Of a DNA stretch of 64,000 bases, positions 25,299 to 33,955 are shown piece after piece. This stretch comes from Hoeflea_A sp965216535 (GTDB lineage: Bacteria > Pseudomonadota > Alphaproteobacteria > Rhizobiales > Rhizobiaceae), in NCBI GenBank assembly GCA_965216535.1, contig OZ244175.1, positions 2,418,001-2,482,000 of the forward strand, in the 5' to 3' direction. Under the pieces are notes generated by a model that made no database searches, was not told the DNA's origin, and saw only the letters and a list, made by a program, of their open reading frames with translations. Numbering within the stretch: position 1 is the stretch's first letter; each line of letters begins with the position of its first letter. The position numbers and the translations under genes are program-made.

Positions 25299-26933
25299 AT
25301 GCTGACAGAATTGAAGGTTCCGACCGAACCGATCGAGGGTCAGAAGCCGGGCACATCCGGTTTGCGCAAGAAGACAGAAATCTTCATGGGGCGTCACTAC
25401 CTGGAGAACTTTGTCCAGGCGACCTTCGACGCAATCGGCGGTCTTCACGACAAGACCCTGGTTCTCGGCGGCGATGGGCGATACTTCAACGACCGAGCCG
25501 TCCAGGTGATAATTCGAATGGCCGCGGCCAACGGCCTGAAGCGCATCGTTGTCGGTCAAAACGGTTTGCTGTCGACGCCGGCCGCATCGAACCTCATCCG
25601 TAAATTGAAGACCGACGGAGGCATTATTCTGTCGGCCAGCCACAACCCCGGTGGCCGGGATGAAGATTTCGGCATGAAGTTCAATGTGCCGAATGGCGGA
25701 CCGGCGCCGGAAGCGGTCACCGAAAAAATCTATGAGCACACACGGTCGATCGACGCCTACGCGATCCTGGAGAGTCAGGAGATCGACCTTGCCAAACTCG
25801 GCGACACGCAACTTGGTGATTTGACCATTTCGGTCGTGGATCCGGTTGCCGATTATCATGAACTGATGCGCGAATTGTTCGACTTCGACGCCATTCGCAA
25901 GTTGTTGAGCGGCGGCTTTTCCCTTTGCTTTGATGCCATGCATGCCGTCACCGGGCCCTATGCCAAGGCCATTCTCGAAGAGGATCTCGGGGCAGCGCCC
26001 GGCTCGGTTATCAACGCGGTTCCGCAGCCGGATTTCGCCGGCGGTCATCCGGATCCCAATCCTGTGTGGGCGAAAGAGCTGATGGCGCTGATGAACGGCC
26101 CGCAGGCACCGGATTTCGGTGCCGCGTCGGATGGTGATGGCGACCGCAACATGATTCTTGGGCGCGGCATCTATGTTACGCCATCGGACAGCCTGGCTGT
26201 GCTTGCCGCCAACGCACACCTGGCGCCGGGCTATGCCCGTGGGCTCGCAGGCGTTGCCCGCTCGATGCCGACCAGCAGGGCCGTTGATGCGGTTGCCGAA
26301 AAGCTTGGCATCGGAGCCTACGAAACTCCGACCGGCTGGAAATTCTTCGGCAATCTCCTTGATGCGGGCAAAGCGACTTTGTGCGGCGAAGAAAGCGCCG
26401 GCACGGGGTCTGATCATGTGCGCGAGAAGGATGGCCTGTGGGCCGTGCTGTTGTGGCTGAATATCCTGGCCGCGCGCGAGATGTCCGTGGCGGATATCCT
26501 CGCCGATCACTGGAGCCAGTTCGGTCGTCATTACTATTCCCGACACGACTATGAGGGTGTCGATGCGGATGCAGCCAACACGATGATGGACACCCTTCGG
26601 CAAAAGCTTCCGACGCTGCCGGGAACCACGCTGGACGGAATGGAGATCAGCACGGCCGACGATTTCTCCTACACCGATCCGATCGACGGCTCCGTGTCCC
26701 ACAAACAAGGCATCCGCATCCTCTTCGCCAACGGATCGCGCATTGTGTTCAGGCTTTCCGGCACAGGAACCGTCGGTGCCACGCTGCGTGTCTATCTGGA
26801 ACATTTCGAAGGCGACCCGATCCGTCATGGCCAGGACCCGCAATCGGCTTTGGCGGCGATGATCGCCGCCGCTGAACAGGTGGCCGAGATCAAGAGGTAT
26901 ACGGGGCGTACAGAGCCGGACGTGCGGACTTAG
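25299..26933 (+). CDS. pgm: Phosphoglucomutase (alpha-D-glucose phosphate-specific)
   Basis: This enzyme interconverts glucose-1-phosphate and glucose-6-phosphate, linking glycogen turnover to central metabolism. The ATG at 25299 is preferred because AGGGAGGG lies about eight bases upstream; an in-frame ATG at 25275 would include that site in the gene. The product has 544 residues, the family norm. Visible are TSGLRKKT near the start, the phosphoserine loop ILSASHNPGG, the metal loop DGDGDRNM, and the sugar-binding GEESAGTGSDHV. It is the last glg-cluster gene, set off by the MITE-like element, and its stop overlaps the convergent methyltransferase gene by four bases. Confidence 0.97.
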   Translation: MLTELKVPTEPIEGQKPGTSGLRKKTEIFMGRHYLENFVQATFDAIGGLHDKTLVLGGDGRYFNDRAVQVIIRMAAANGLKRIVVGQNGLLSTPAASNLIRKLKTDGGIILSASHNPGGRDEDFGMKFNVPNGGPAPEAVTEKIYEHTRSIDAYAILESQEIDLAKLGDTQLGDLTISVVDPVADYHELMRELFDFDAIRKLLSGGFSLCFDAMHAVTGPYAKAILEEDLGAAPGSVINAVPQPDFAGGHPDPNPVWAKELMALMNGPQAPDFGAASDGDGDRNMILGRGIYVTPSDSLAVLAANAHLAPGYARGLAGVARSMPTSRAVDAVAEKLGIGAYETPTGWKFFGNLLDAGKATLCGEESAGTGSDHVREKDGLWAVLLWLNILAAREMSVADILADHWSQFGRHYYSRHDYEGVDADAANTMMDTLRQKLPTLPGTTLDGMEISTADDFSYTDPIDGSVSHKQGIRILFANGSRIVFRLSGTGTVGATLRVYLEHFEGDPIRHGQDPQSALAAMIAAAEQVAEIKRYTGRTEPDVRT

Positions 26934-27793
26934 CCAGGGTCAGCCTCATCAACTGATTGGTGCGGTCCATTGCTCCGATAGACCTCGTACATCAGGAGGC
27001 TGCCGGCAACGCCGAGGTTGAGTGAGTCCACGCCCTGTTTCATGGGGATGCGGACTTTGTGCCGGCACAGGTCAGTTTGCTGCGTGGTCAATCCCTTTCG
27101 CTCTTCGCCGAGCAAAAGCAGCGGAGTTTTCGGATACACAAGCTCATGCAGATCGGTGGAACCTGTCGGCGTCGCGCCGATAACCACACGACTTTGGTGA
27201 TCGATCCAACGTCGCAGCTCGGGCCAATTCGTGCGAACAAATGTCTGTCGGTAGATGGCTCCCATGGCCGAGCGGACGACAGCCGGTGAGTATGGGTCCA
27301 CACCGTTTCCGACGAAGATAAATCCGGCGCCGCCAACCGCGTCGGAAGACCGGATTAACGTCCCGAGATTGCCGGGTGAGTGCACTGTCTCCAGCAACAC
27401 CCAACAAAGTCCCTGTTCCGGTAAAACGTCGTTCAAACGGGCCCACCTCTGCCGAACGACTGCTGCTACGCCGGAGGCCCTCTTTGCCTGAGACAGTTTT
27501 CTGAACTGTTCAGGCGACACTTTGTATGCGACGACACCTGATCGACGACAGCGGCGCACCAACTTGCGTGCGAGCGGCGCAGTCAGCAAACGCTCACTGT
27601 AGATGATGCATTCGATCGCATACCCATAATCCACGACCTGAACGAAATCTCGCACTCCCTCGACGAAAAACTGTCTCCGAGCGTCTCTAAAACCGCGGTC
27701 CGTTTGAAGGGCCGTGATTGTGTTCAGCGTCGCTTCAATGTCCGCCGGGAGGCGGTCCGCCCCCTCAGGGCCGTTCATGCTCCTTTCGAGCAT
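26930..27793 (-). CDS. TrmH/SpoU family RNA 2'-O-methyltransferase
   Basis: This 287-residue protein has the SPOUT methyltransferase motifs: GNLGTLIRSSDAVGGAGFIF (motif 1), LLLLGEERKGL (motif 2) and IPMKQGVDSLNLGVAGSLLMYE (motif 3, knot and S-adenosylmethionine site). An N-terminal substrate-binding domain (about residues 30-120; FFVEGVRDFVQVVDYG) is typical of RlmB/TrmH relatives acting on rRNA or tRNA. The exact target base cannot be told. It is convergent with pgm, overlapping by four bases, so there is no room for a terminator between them. A second ATG five codons in is also possible. Confidence 0.88.
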   Translation of the reverse strand: MLERSMNGPEGADRLPADIEATLNTITALQTDRGFRDARRQFFVEGVRDFVQVVDYGYAIECIIYSERLLTAPLARKLVRRCRRSGVVAYKVSPEQFRKLSQAKRASGVAAVVRQRWARLNDVLPEQGLCWVLLETVHSPGNLGTLIRSSDAVGGAGFIFVGNGVDPYSPAVVRSAMGAIYRQTFVRTNWPELRRWIDHQSRVVIGATPTGSTDLHELVYPKTPLLLLGEERKGLTTQQTDLCRHKVRIPMKQGVDSLNLGVAGSLLMYEVYRSNGPHQSVDEADPG

Positions 27794-27939
27794 CCAGCGC
27801 GGTACTCGACGTCATGTCTTCGATTTTCATGTTTGTTCGCGGAGTCCGCTCCGCGTAGTCGGTTGGTGCAAACTGGTGCGTTTTTCTCAGAAAGAGATAG
27901 GCACCAATTACCCGCCTAAAGGGCGCGCAGCAAGTCCAG

Positions 27940-28419
27940 TCATTGAGATTTGCTTTTGGGGGCCAACCGAAAACGCTGCTGTATGGCCGCCGAACGAAGA
28001 AGGCAAATCGAAAGCACGATGTAAAGGGCGAACTCCAGCAGCATAGTGGTCACGCCGATGGTTCCTCCGCCAAAGGCTCCAAAATCGATTGTCTCAATAA
28101 AGCAAATGGTCGCCAGCACGGCATACATGGTTATGGTTGCGTAGGGTGTTTGAGGCCATCGACCAACATAGCCAAAAACAAAAATTGCCCCTGTCAGGAT
28201 CAGTGCAAAGAAATGAATGAACTGTACACCGGGCGGAAAATTGCTGTTTTGCAATCCCAGATTCAATGGTGGGTTAGCGTACTCAAGAAGCCCCAGTAGC
28301 CCCCACACAAGCAAGGCAAACGAAATGACAAAAAGTCCTTTTGGAAATAATTTGTCCAGTGATTTCAGTTTCCTAGCTCCGGTCTTAAAGTTTGGTATAC
28401 TCCAGACCCGAACGGACAT
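27940..28419 (-). CDS. Hypothetical inner-membrane protein, four predicted helices
   Basis: This 159-residue protein has hydrophobic stretches at about residues 28-46, 66-86, 94-112 and 120-143, separated by short loops, which suggests a four-helix membrane protein with basic ends (RRFRLAPKSK-like tail). I recognise no family. The region from 27850 to 28450 is visibly richer in A and T than the neighbouring glycogen genes, which hints at transfer or lower constraint. It is divergent from the secreted-protein gene that starts only 30 bases away, so the two probably share a short promoter region, or this start is too far upstream. Confidence 0.6.
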   Translation of the reverse strand: MSVRVWSIPNFKTGARKLKSLDKLFPKGLFVISFALLVWGLLGLLEYANPPLNLGLQNSNFPPGVQFIHFFALILTGAIFVFGYVGRWPQTPYATITMYAVLATICFIETIDFGAFGGGTIGVTTMLLEFALYIVLSICLLRSAAIQQRFRLAPKSKSQ

Positions 28420-28449
28420 ACGTCCTGGTTGGGCAGATGGAAATAAAGC

Positions 28450-28998
28450 ATGTCTTCTGCAATCTACATCAAAGCCGTGGTGCTTGGTTCAATTTTCGCG
28501 GGGTGGACGCTGATACCTGGACCCGCATCGGCTCGTCCACTGGACAGCCATTTTGGCAGCGGCGATTCCTGCTATGCCCGGGTGTATTCTGAAGAGCATC
28601 TGAAAAAGCACAGTACACAAAGAGTGACGGAAATCCGGTTCAATCACTTTCCGACGACCTTTGGTGTCAATGATGAGTCTGGTGCAATAAAGTTCAATCC
28701 AGCCACCGGTGAGCTCTTCTTCACCATCAGCGTCAGGTTCAGGGACTCGGAGAAACTCTACGTGGACGGCGGCTCCTGCCTGCCCGATGGCGATCAGTAC
28801 CGATGCAATATCGAATGTGATGGCGGCGGTTTCGTCCTCAAGGACAGATCCAAAGACACCATACTGCTGGTCAATCAATCCGGGTTTTCGGTATCCGGCT
28901 GCGACGGTGAGGATTACCGCGAGGTGCAGCCGGATCCGGATGACAAGGTTTTTCGCCTTGACCGGCTTCCCAATCTGCTTTGCAAGCCACCCGAATAG
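28450..28998 (+). CDS. Hypothetical secreted protein with signal peptide
   Basis: This 182-residue protein begins with a short hydrophobic segment (IKAVVLGSIFAGWTLIPGPASA) that reads as a Sec signal peptide with an AxA cleavage site near residue 29. The mature part is small, rich in Asp, Gly and aromatic residues, and has six or so cysteines (GDSCYARVY, GGSCLPDG, RCNIECDGG, SGCDG, LLCKPPE) that could form disulfides in the periplasm. No family is recognised. It is divergent from the four-helix membrane protein gene and ends shortly before the convergent ydcF gene. Confidence 0.65.
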   Translation: MSSAIYIKAVVLGSIFAGWTLIPGPASARPLDSHFGSGDSCYARVYSEEHLKKHSTQRVTEIRFNHFPTTFGVNDESGAIKFNPATGELFFTISVRFRDSEKLYVDGGSCLPDGDQYRCNIECDGGGFVLKDRSKDTILLVNQSGFSVSGCDGEDYREVQPDPDDKVFRLDRLPNLLCKPPE

Positions 28999-29030
28999 CC
29001 GGGCAGTCAGTCGAACCTCGGGGGCGTCAA

Positions 29031-29657
29031 TCACAGATGTGAGGTAAACCCGTTCTCGACCAGCAGATCGAATGCAGCCGCAACCTCGTTCGGGATGTCC
29101 TGCGGGATCTGGAAACCCGCCTCCGGGTAAATGCGAATGCGGTTGAGGTCGCCGACCATTTCACAGATCAGGTGGCGCAGGGCGAAGTCGGCGGTCGGCT
29201 GATGTTCGAAAGCGTGAAGGGGCGCGGTCACGAAGGTGGTGGCCTGCGGCCATTGTTTTTTGGCCGTGGCGTGGCAGCGTCGCTGGGTTTGCGGCTTCGT
29301 GACAAGGATTGCTGTCGCATTGGCTCCCGCGATCCCGGCGGCGTAGCTGATGTTCTCGCCTATGTTGGTTGCGCGTTCCTCCAGGAGGATCGACCCGGAA
29401 GGAATTCCGCTGTTGATTGCCTGGTCAGCGAATGCCCGGGCCTCGGAGGTGGCGAACCGGTCCCGTGTCCAGTGGCCCTGGTGGCCCGTAAACAGGATCT
29501 TCGGCGCCAGACCCTGGCGATACAGGTCAACACACCGATCGGCGACGCGCAGGTCGTAGCTGCCCAGGCCGACGATCACATCGGCTGGCTGCAGCGGATC
29601 ATAGATGCAGTGGTAGCGCCACAGCGTTTCCGCGGCACTCAGTATTTCCGGTTCCAT
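29031..29657 (-). CDS. YdcF/SanA-like DUF218 family protein
   Basis: This 208-residue protein has the DUF218 pattern: ADVIVGLGSYDLRVADRCVDLY early, then ILFTGHQGHWT, TSEARAFADQAINSGIPSGSILLEERATNIGENI, and ILVTKPQTQRRCHATAKKQWP. There is no membrane helix in front, so it is the soluble YdcF-type rather than SanA-type. Such proteins bind nucleotides or act in envelope polysaccharide processes in other bacteria, but the substrate is unknown here. It lies just beyond the terminator of the TRAP operon on the same strand and is probably transcribed separately. Confidence 0.82.
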   Translation of the reverse strand: MEPEILSAAETLWRYHCIYDPLQPADVIVGLGSYDLRVADRCVDLYRQGLAPKILFTGHQGHWTRDRFATSEARAFADQAINSGIPSGSILLEERATNIGENISYAAGIAGANATAILVTKPQTQRRCHATAKKQWPQATTFVTAPLHAFEHQPTADFALRHLICEMVGDLNRIRIYPEAGFQIPQDIPNEVAAAFDLLVENGFTSHL

Positions 29658-29680
29658 GGTGTCGTTTGATCAAAAGAAAT

Positions 29681-29707
29681 GCCCGCTGTCCATTTCAGAC
29701 AGCGGGC
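29681..29707 (-). terminator. Rho-independent terminator of the TRAP transporter operon
   Basis: GCCCGCTGTC and GACAGCGGGC form a perfect 10-base stem around a 7-base loop. Read on the minus strand it comes 31 bases after the dctM-type stop and is followed by ATTTCTTTTG, a T-rich tail. It separates the operon from the ydcF gene. Confidence 0.85.
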
Positions 29708-29737
29708 AAGCGTCTGCAGTGGTCATAGGCTCGTTGC

Positions 29738-31048
29738 TTAAACCGGCCCCGGCCTCAAATTGTTCGGCAGGTAGGTTGCCAGTTCCGGGAACATGATCAG
29801 CACGAACACCATCAGCACCATGATCAGGAACATCGGAATTGCCGCCTTGGCGACGAAGTTCATCTCATGGTTGGTCATGCCTTGCATGACGAACAGGTTG
29901 AAGCCGATGGGCGGCGTGATCTGCGCCATTTCCACAACCACGACGATGAAGATGCCGAACCAGATCAGGTCGATGCCGGCGTCGAGGATCATCGGTTCAA
30001 CAACGGCCATGGTCAGCACCACCGACGAGATGCCGTCGAGGAAGCAGCCGAGGATGATGTAGAAGACCAGGAGCACCATCAGGAGCTCGAACGTGCTGAG
30101 TTCGAAGCCGGCAATCAGATTGGCAAGGCCGCGCGGCAATCCGGTGAAGCCCATCGACAGCGACAGGAAGCCGGCGCCGGCAAGGATCAGGGCAATCATC
30201 GCCGATGTGCGCGTCGCGCCCATCAGGCTGGCCGTGAACGTGTGCCAGGTGAGCGAGCCCTGGGAGGCGGCGAGCACCAGCCCGCCGATCACGCCGAATG
30301 CGGCGGCTTCCGTGGCGGTCGCGTAGCCAAGATACATGGAGCCGATGACGATGAGGATCAGCACGATTACCGGCAACAGGAAGCGCGAATTCCTGAGTTT
30401 TTCGCTAAAGGGCAGGCGGGGCTCCTCATTGGGCTGCCAATTGGAAGACACCTTGGAGTAGACCGCGACATAGGCCATGAACATCAGCGCCAGGACCAGT
30501 CCGGGCAGAATGCCTGCGAAGAACAGCTTGGTGATGGATTCGTTGATGGTCACGCCGTAGACGATGAGCGTCAGCGATGGCGGGATCATCAGGCCGAGCG
30601 TCGCGGCGCCGGTCAGCGTGCCGATAACCATCGTCTCCGGATAGTTGCGCTTGCGCAATTCCGGAATCGACATCTTGCCGACAGTGGTCAGCGTCGCGGC
30701 CGACGATCCGGAAACGGCGGCGAAGATGGTGCAGCCGACGATGTTGGTGTGTACGAGGCCGCCGGGCAGTCGCGCCATCCATGGCGCCAGCCCCTTGAAC
30801 ATGTCTTCCGATAATCGCGTTCGGTAGAGGATTTCGCCCATCCAGATGAAGAGCGGCAGGGCCGTCAGCGTCCACGACGAGGAGTGACTCCAGATCGTGG
30901 TGATCATCACGTCGCCAACGGGACGACTGGTGAACAGCTCCATGCCGACCCAGGCGACGCCCATAAGCGCCAGGCCGACCCAGACGCCGGTGCCCAGCAG
31001 CAGGAACAGAACGAACAGAAACAGCATTATGATGGAGAGGTTTTCCAT
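29738..31048 (-). CDS. TRAP transporter large permease (DctM-type)
   Basis: The start chosen is ATG at 31048, with GGAGAGTAAGACC upstream and four bases after the small-permease stop; a longer frame to 31105 would overlap that gene and adds no conserved sequence. The 436-residue product is a 12-helix type membrane protein with the DctM signatures GGLVHTNIVGCTIFAAVSGSS, TVGKMSIPELRKRNYPE and MIPPSLTLIVYGV, and ITPPIGFNLFVMQGM near the end. It moves a carboxylate or amino acid with sodium, from the periplasmic binding protein encoded upstream. The operon ends at the hairpin 29681-29707. Confidence 0.95.
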   Translation of the reverse strand: MENLSIIMLFLFVLFLLLGTGVWVGLALMGVAWVGMELFTSRPVGDVMITTIWSHSSSWTLTALPLFIWMGEILYRTRLSEDMFKGLAPWMARLPGGLVHTNIVGCTIFAAVSGSSAATLTTVGKMSIPELRKRNYPETMVIGTLTGAATLGLMIPPSLTLIVYGVTINESITKLFFAGILPGLVLALMFMAYVAVYSKVSSNWQPNEEPRLPFSEKLRNSRFLLPVIVLILIVIGSMYLGYATATEAAAFGVIGGLVLAASQGSLTWHTFTASLMGATRTSAMIALILAGAGFLSLSMGFTGLPRGLANLIAGFELSTFELLMVLLVFYIILGCFLDGISSVVLTMAVVEPMILDAGIDLIWFGIFIVVVVEMAQITPPIGFNLFVMQGMTNHEMNFVAKAAIPMFLIMVLMVFVLIMFPELATYLPNNLRPGPV

Positions 31049-31052
31049 GGTC

Positions 31053-31586
31053 TTACTCTCCGTGTGACTGGTCGACGAGGTCGCGTTCGATGCGGTGATC
31101 GCCAACGAACAGGACGTGAATGAGGTGGTCGGTCAGGCAAATGGCCAGGATGATCGACCCTATCACCATGGACATCTGCGGGATCCACAGCGGTGAAGCA
31201 TCCTGTCCCTGGCTGACCTCGTTGAACTTCCAGGACCAGTAGACGAACCTGTAGGCATACCAGGCGACGTACCAGGCGGTTGCCGTGCCGATCGCAAAGC
31301 ACCAGACCTCCAACAATCGGCGAATTCCATCGGGAACGGCGTTGAGCACGATCGACACGCGGATATGCGATCCGCGATGCAAGGCGTGTGCAAAGGCAAA
31401 GAATGAGGCGGCTGCCATGCAATAGCCGGCATAGTCGGGCGCCCCGGGGAAAACCTCACCGGTCCAGCGGGCAAGCATCTGCAAGACGATCAGGACGAGG
31501 ATCGCAATCAGGAACAACGCCCCTACGATGCCGGATGCAAAATAGATGAAATCAAGACCGCTACGGATCTGTCGAAGCGCAGCCAT
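31053..31586 (-). CDS. TRAP transporter small permease (DctQ-type)
   Basis: This 177-residue protein has four hydrophobic helices (about residues 13-38, 50-70, 90-112 and 132-152) and the family pattern VFPGAPDYAGYCMAAASFFAFAHALHRGSHIRV, in which a conserved polar pair and an arginine region sit between helices 2 and 3. It forms the membrane part of the TRAP transporter with the DctM-type protein, whose start is four bases downstream. It follows the binding-protein gene after 92 bases that include a GC-rich hairpin. Confidence 0.93.
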   Translation of the reverse strand: MAALRQIRSGLDFIYFASGIVGALFLIAILVLIVLQMLARWTGEVFPGAPDYAGYCMAAASFFAFAHALHRGSHIRVSIVLNAVPDGIRRLLEVWCFAIGTATAWYVAWYAYRFVYWSWKFNEVSQGQDASPLWIPQMSMVIGSIILAICLTDHLIHVLFVGDHRIERDLVDQSHGE

Positions 31587-31614
31587 TCAACCCCTCCCAT
31601 GGTTCGCCGCATGA

Positions 31615-31639
31615 CCCGCCGCAAAGGTGATGCGGCGGG
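31615..31639 (-). terminator. Intercistronic hairpin between dctP-type and dctQ-type genes
   Basis: CCCGCCGCA and TGCGGCGGG make a perfect 9-base stem with a 7-base loop, lying 39 bases after the binding-protein stop. No T-run follows, so it is more likely a partial terminator or a 3' stabiliser that keeps binding-protein mRNA above permease mRNA, as is common in binding-protein transporters. Confidence 0.5.
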
Positions 31640-31678
31640 CCTGTTCGAAACGGAGGCGCGGGTTTCCCGCGCGCCGGC

Positions 31679-32671
31679 CTATTGTTTCATTTCGTTGAAA
31701 GCGTCGACGATCGCCTTGCCGTCGTCGCCTGCAGCTTCAAGCCACTCGGCGGTCATGGTGGCGCCGATTTCCTGCAGTTCACCCTTGAGCTGATCGCTTG
31801 CAGGACCGACGGTCATGCCGCCATTGCGCAGGCCGTTCAGCGTGAATTGCGTGTATTCCACGGCACGCCAGTTGCCGGCGTATTCGGCCAATTCAGCGCA
31901 GGCGTGGATGACGGCCTTGTTGGCATCGTTCAGACCGTTCCAAACGTCGGAATTGATCATCACATAGTTGCGCGGCAGCCAGGCATCGACTTCGTAGAAG
32001 TGAGACAGGCTCTCCCAAACCTTGCGGTCGTAGCCGGTGGAGCCGGACGATACCATGGATTCGGCCACACCCGTTGCGAAGGCCTGGCTGATCTCGGCCG
32101 CTTCGATGGTCACCGGAAGCATGCCGGTCAGTTCGGCCAGCCGAGCCGTGGCGTTGTTGTAGGAGCGGAACTTCAGGCCCTTCATGTCATCGGTCGAATT
32201 GACCTCTTTCTTGAAGTAGAGACCCTGAGGCGGCCACGGAACCGAATAGAGCAGCGTCAGGTTCTGCTCGGCGAGGATTTTTTCCAGCGTCGGTTTGGCG
32301 GCTTTCCACAATTTGGAAGCATCATCAAAGGAGGTCGCCAGGAAGGGCACCGAGTCGACGCCGAAAATGGCGTTTTCGTTCTGGTGGCCCGACAGCAACC
32401 TTTCGCCGATGGGCGCCTGTCCGGTTTGAATCGCCCGCTTGATGTCGGCACCCTTGAACAGCGAGCCGCCGGGGTGGGTCACGATCTCGATGTCGCCCTG
32501 CGTACCGGTGGTCACGCATTTGGCGAATTCAGCGCCGGTCGCCGAATGGAAGTTGGATGCCGAATAGGCCATCGGCATATCCCATTTTTCAGCCCAGGCG
32601 GCACTCGCCGCAATGGACAGGCCCGCTGTTGCTGCGAGCGTGGTGGTCAGTTTTTTCATCGATGCTTTCAT
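31679..32671 (-). CDS. TRAP transporter substrate-binding protein (DctP-type)
   Basis: This 330-residue periplasmic protein begins with a Sec signal peptide (MKASMKKLTTTLAATAGLSI) with a likely cut after AAWA near residue 28. The mature part has DctP family motifs: LKFRSYNNATARLAELTGMLPV (with the Arg that pairs with substrate carboxylate), AFATGVAESMVSSGSTGYDR and YVMINSDVWNGLNDANKAVI. A ribosome site, AGGGAGG, precedes the ATG. The substrate is an organic or amino acid anion; the neighbouring D-amino-acid dehydrogenase-like gene suggests an amino acid or derivative. Confidence 0.95.
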   Translation of the reverse strand: MKASMKKLTTTLAATAGLSIAASAAWAEKWDMPMAYSASNFHSATGAEFAKCVTTGTQGDIEIVTHPGGSLFKGADIKRAIQTGQAPIGERLLSGHQNENAIFGVDSVPFLATSFDDASKLWKAAKPTLEKILAEQNLTLLYSVPWPPQGLYFKKEVNSTDDMKGLKFRSYNNATARLAELTGMLPVTIEAAEISQAFATGVAESMVSSGSTGYDRKVWESLSHFYEVDAWLPRNYVMINSDVWNGLNDANKAVIHACAELAEYAGNWRAVEYTQFTLNGLRNGGMTVGPASDQLKGELQEIGATMTAEWLEAAGDDGKAIVDAFNEMKQ

Positions 32672-32701
32672 TTGGTCCTCCCTATCGAAGCATTGAGTGG
32701 G

Positions 32702-33949
32702 TCATTGAAACCTGTTCGGGTCGTACGGGGCAAGGTCTAAATTCGGCCTTTGGCCGGTGACCAGGCCGGCCACGATGCGGCCGGTTTTCGGGCCGCCCGT
32801 CAGCCCGATATGGTGGTGCCCGAAGGCCGAATAGACGCCGCTGCCGGCAATCTCTCCGATCAGGGGCAAACTGTCTGAAGGGGCCGGGCGGTGCCCCAGC
32901 CATTCCTCGGTGTCGCTATAGGCAAGATCCGGAAACGTTCGTTTGACGGTGTTCATCAACAGCGCCAACGGGGCTTTCGAAGGGCCGGCATCGAGGCCGC
33001 CGAACTCCACAACGCCGGCGCAGCGCAGTCCGGCTTCCATCGGAGTTGCCACGAACTTGCCTGCTGCGACCATGACCGGGGCCTTTGGTGCGTTGACCGG
33101 TTGCTTGAACACGATGTGATAGCCGCGTTCGCTTTCCAACGGCACTTTGAGGCCGAGTTTGGCCATCATCGGTTTGGACCAGACACCGGTCGCCAGGACC
33201 GCCCCGTCACACTCCTGGCGACCTTTGTCCGTTACAACCGCGGTCACCTTGCCGTCGCTCAACTCGAAATCGCGCAATTCGGCTGTCATGAAATTTCCGC
33301 CCGCGGCTTCGAAATCCGCCACCAACTGGGCGACGTAGCCGCCCGGATTGGTGACGAAGCCATGGTCGCGCATGACTGCCAGCAAGCCAATCGGCCCGTT
33401 CAGAGCTGGATCGTATTCGGCCACTGCGGCGCCCTCGATCAACTCCGGTGTGAATCCGGCATGCTTGCGCAACTCCCAGACATAGGCGTCGGCCTCAAAA
33501 GCGGCGCGATCGGTATAGGCGAAATTGTAGTCGGATGTTTCGACAAATCGCCGGGCCGCGATGCCGTCGGTTAGTGCCTTGTGCTGGTCGACGCTGTCCG
33601 AGACGATCGACGTTAGGCCTTCGGCGACGCGGCGCGTGTCCGCATCGTTGGCATGACTGAGGTAGCGCCAAAGCCAAGGCGCCAGTTTGGGCAAGTAGCC
33701 CCAGCGCATGAACAACGGAAACTGTGGATCAAGCAGGTAGCGGGGGCCTTTTGTGATCAGACCGGGGCCCGTTACAGGAACCATTGAGCACGATGCCAGC
33801 ACACCGGCATTGCCGTATGAAGTGCCCTGGCCGGGAGGTTGACGGTCGATCAAGGTGACATCGCAGCCAACCCGTTGCAGCCATATGGCCGCGGAGGCCC
33901 CGACGATCCCGGCACCGATAACAACGATCCTGTCAGCCGCTTTACCCAT
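32702..33949 (-). CDS. FAD-dependent oxidoreductase, D-amino acid dehydrogenase (DadA)-like
   Basis: This 415-residue flavoprotein has the N-terminal dinucleotide fold RIVVIGAGIVGASAAIWLQR and the DadA-type stretch PGQGTSYGNAGVLASCSMVP. The C-terminus ends with DSLPLIGEIAGSGVYSAFGHH and IGLTGGPKTGRIVAGLVTG, the FAD-closing motif. Family members oxidise D-amino acids or proline-like cyclic amines and pass electrons to the quinone pool. It starts six bases after the ThDP-enzyme stop and precedes the TRAP genes, so all five belong to one operon. The substrate is not visible; D-proline, hydroxy-D-proline and general D-amino acids are alternatives. Confidence 0.88.
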   Translation of the reverse strand: MGKAADRIVVIGAGIVGASAAIWLQRVGCDVTLIDRQPPGQGTSYGNAGVLASCSMVPVTGPGLITKGPRYLLDPQFPLFMRWGYLPKLAPWLWRYLSHANDADTRRVAEGLTSIVSDSVDQHKALTDGIAARRFVETSDYNFAYTDRAAFEADAYVWELRKHAGFTPELIEGAAVAEYDPALNGPIGLLAVMRDHGFVTNPGGYVAQLVADFEAAGGNFMTAELRDFELSDGKVTAVVTDKGRQECDGAVLATGVWSKPMMAKLGLKVPLESERGYHIVFKQPVNAPKAPVMVAAGKFVATPMEAGLRCAGVVEFGGLDAGPSKAPLALLMNTVKRTFPDLAYSDTEEWLGHRPAPSDSLPLIGEIAGSGVYSAFGHHHIGLTGGPKTGRIVAGLVTGQRPNLDLAPYDPNRFQ

Positions 33950-33955
33950 ACAAAC

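Noticed and set aside
29867..32740. Two plus-strand frames of more than 300 codons opposite the TRAP genes
   Set aside because: They mirror the membrane-protein and binding-protein genes and have compositions (His, Asp, Gln rich) typical of antisense frames.
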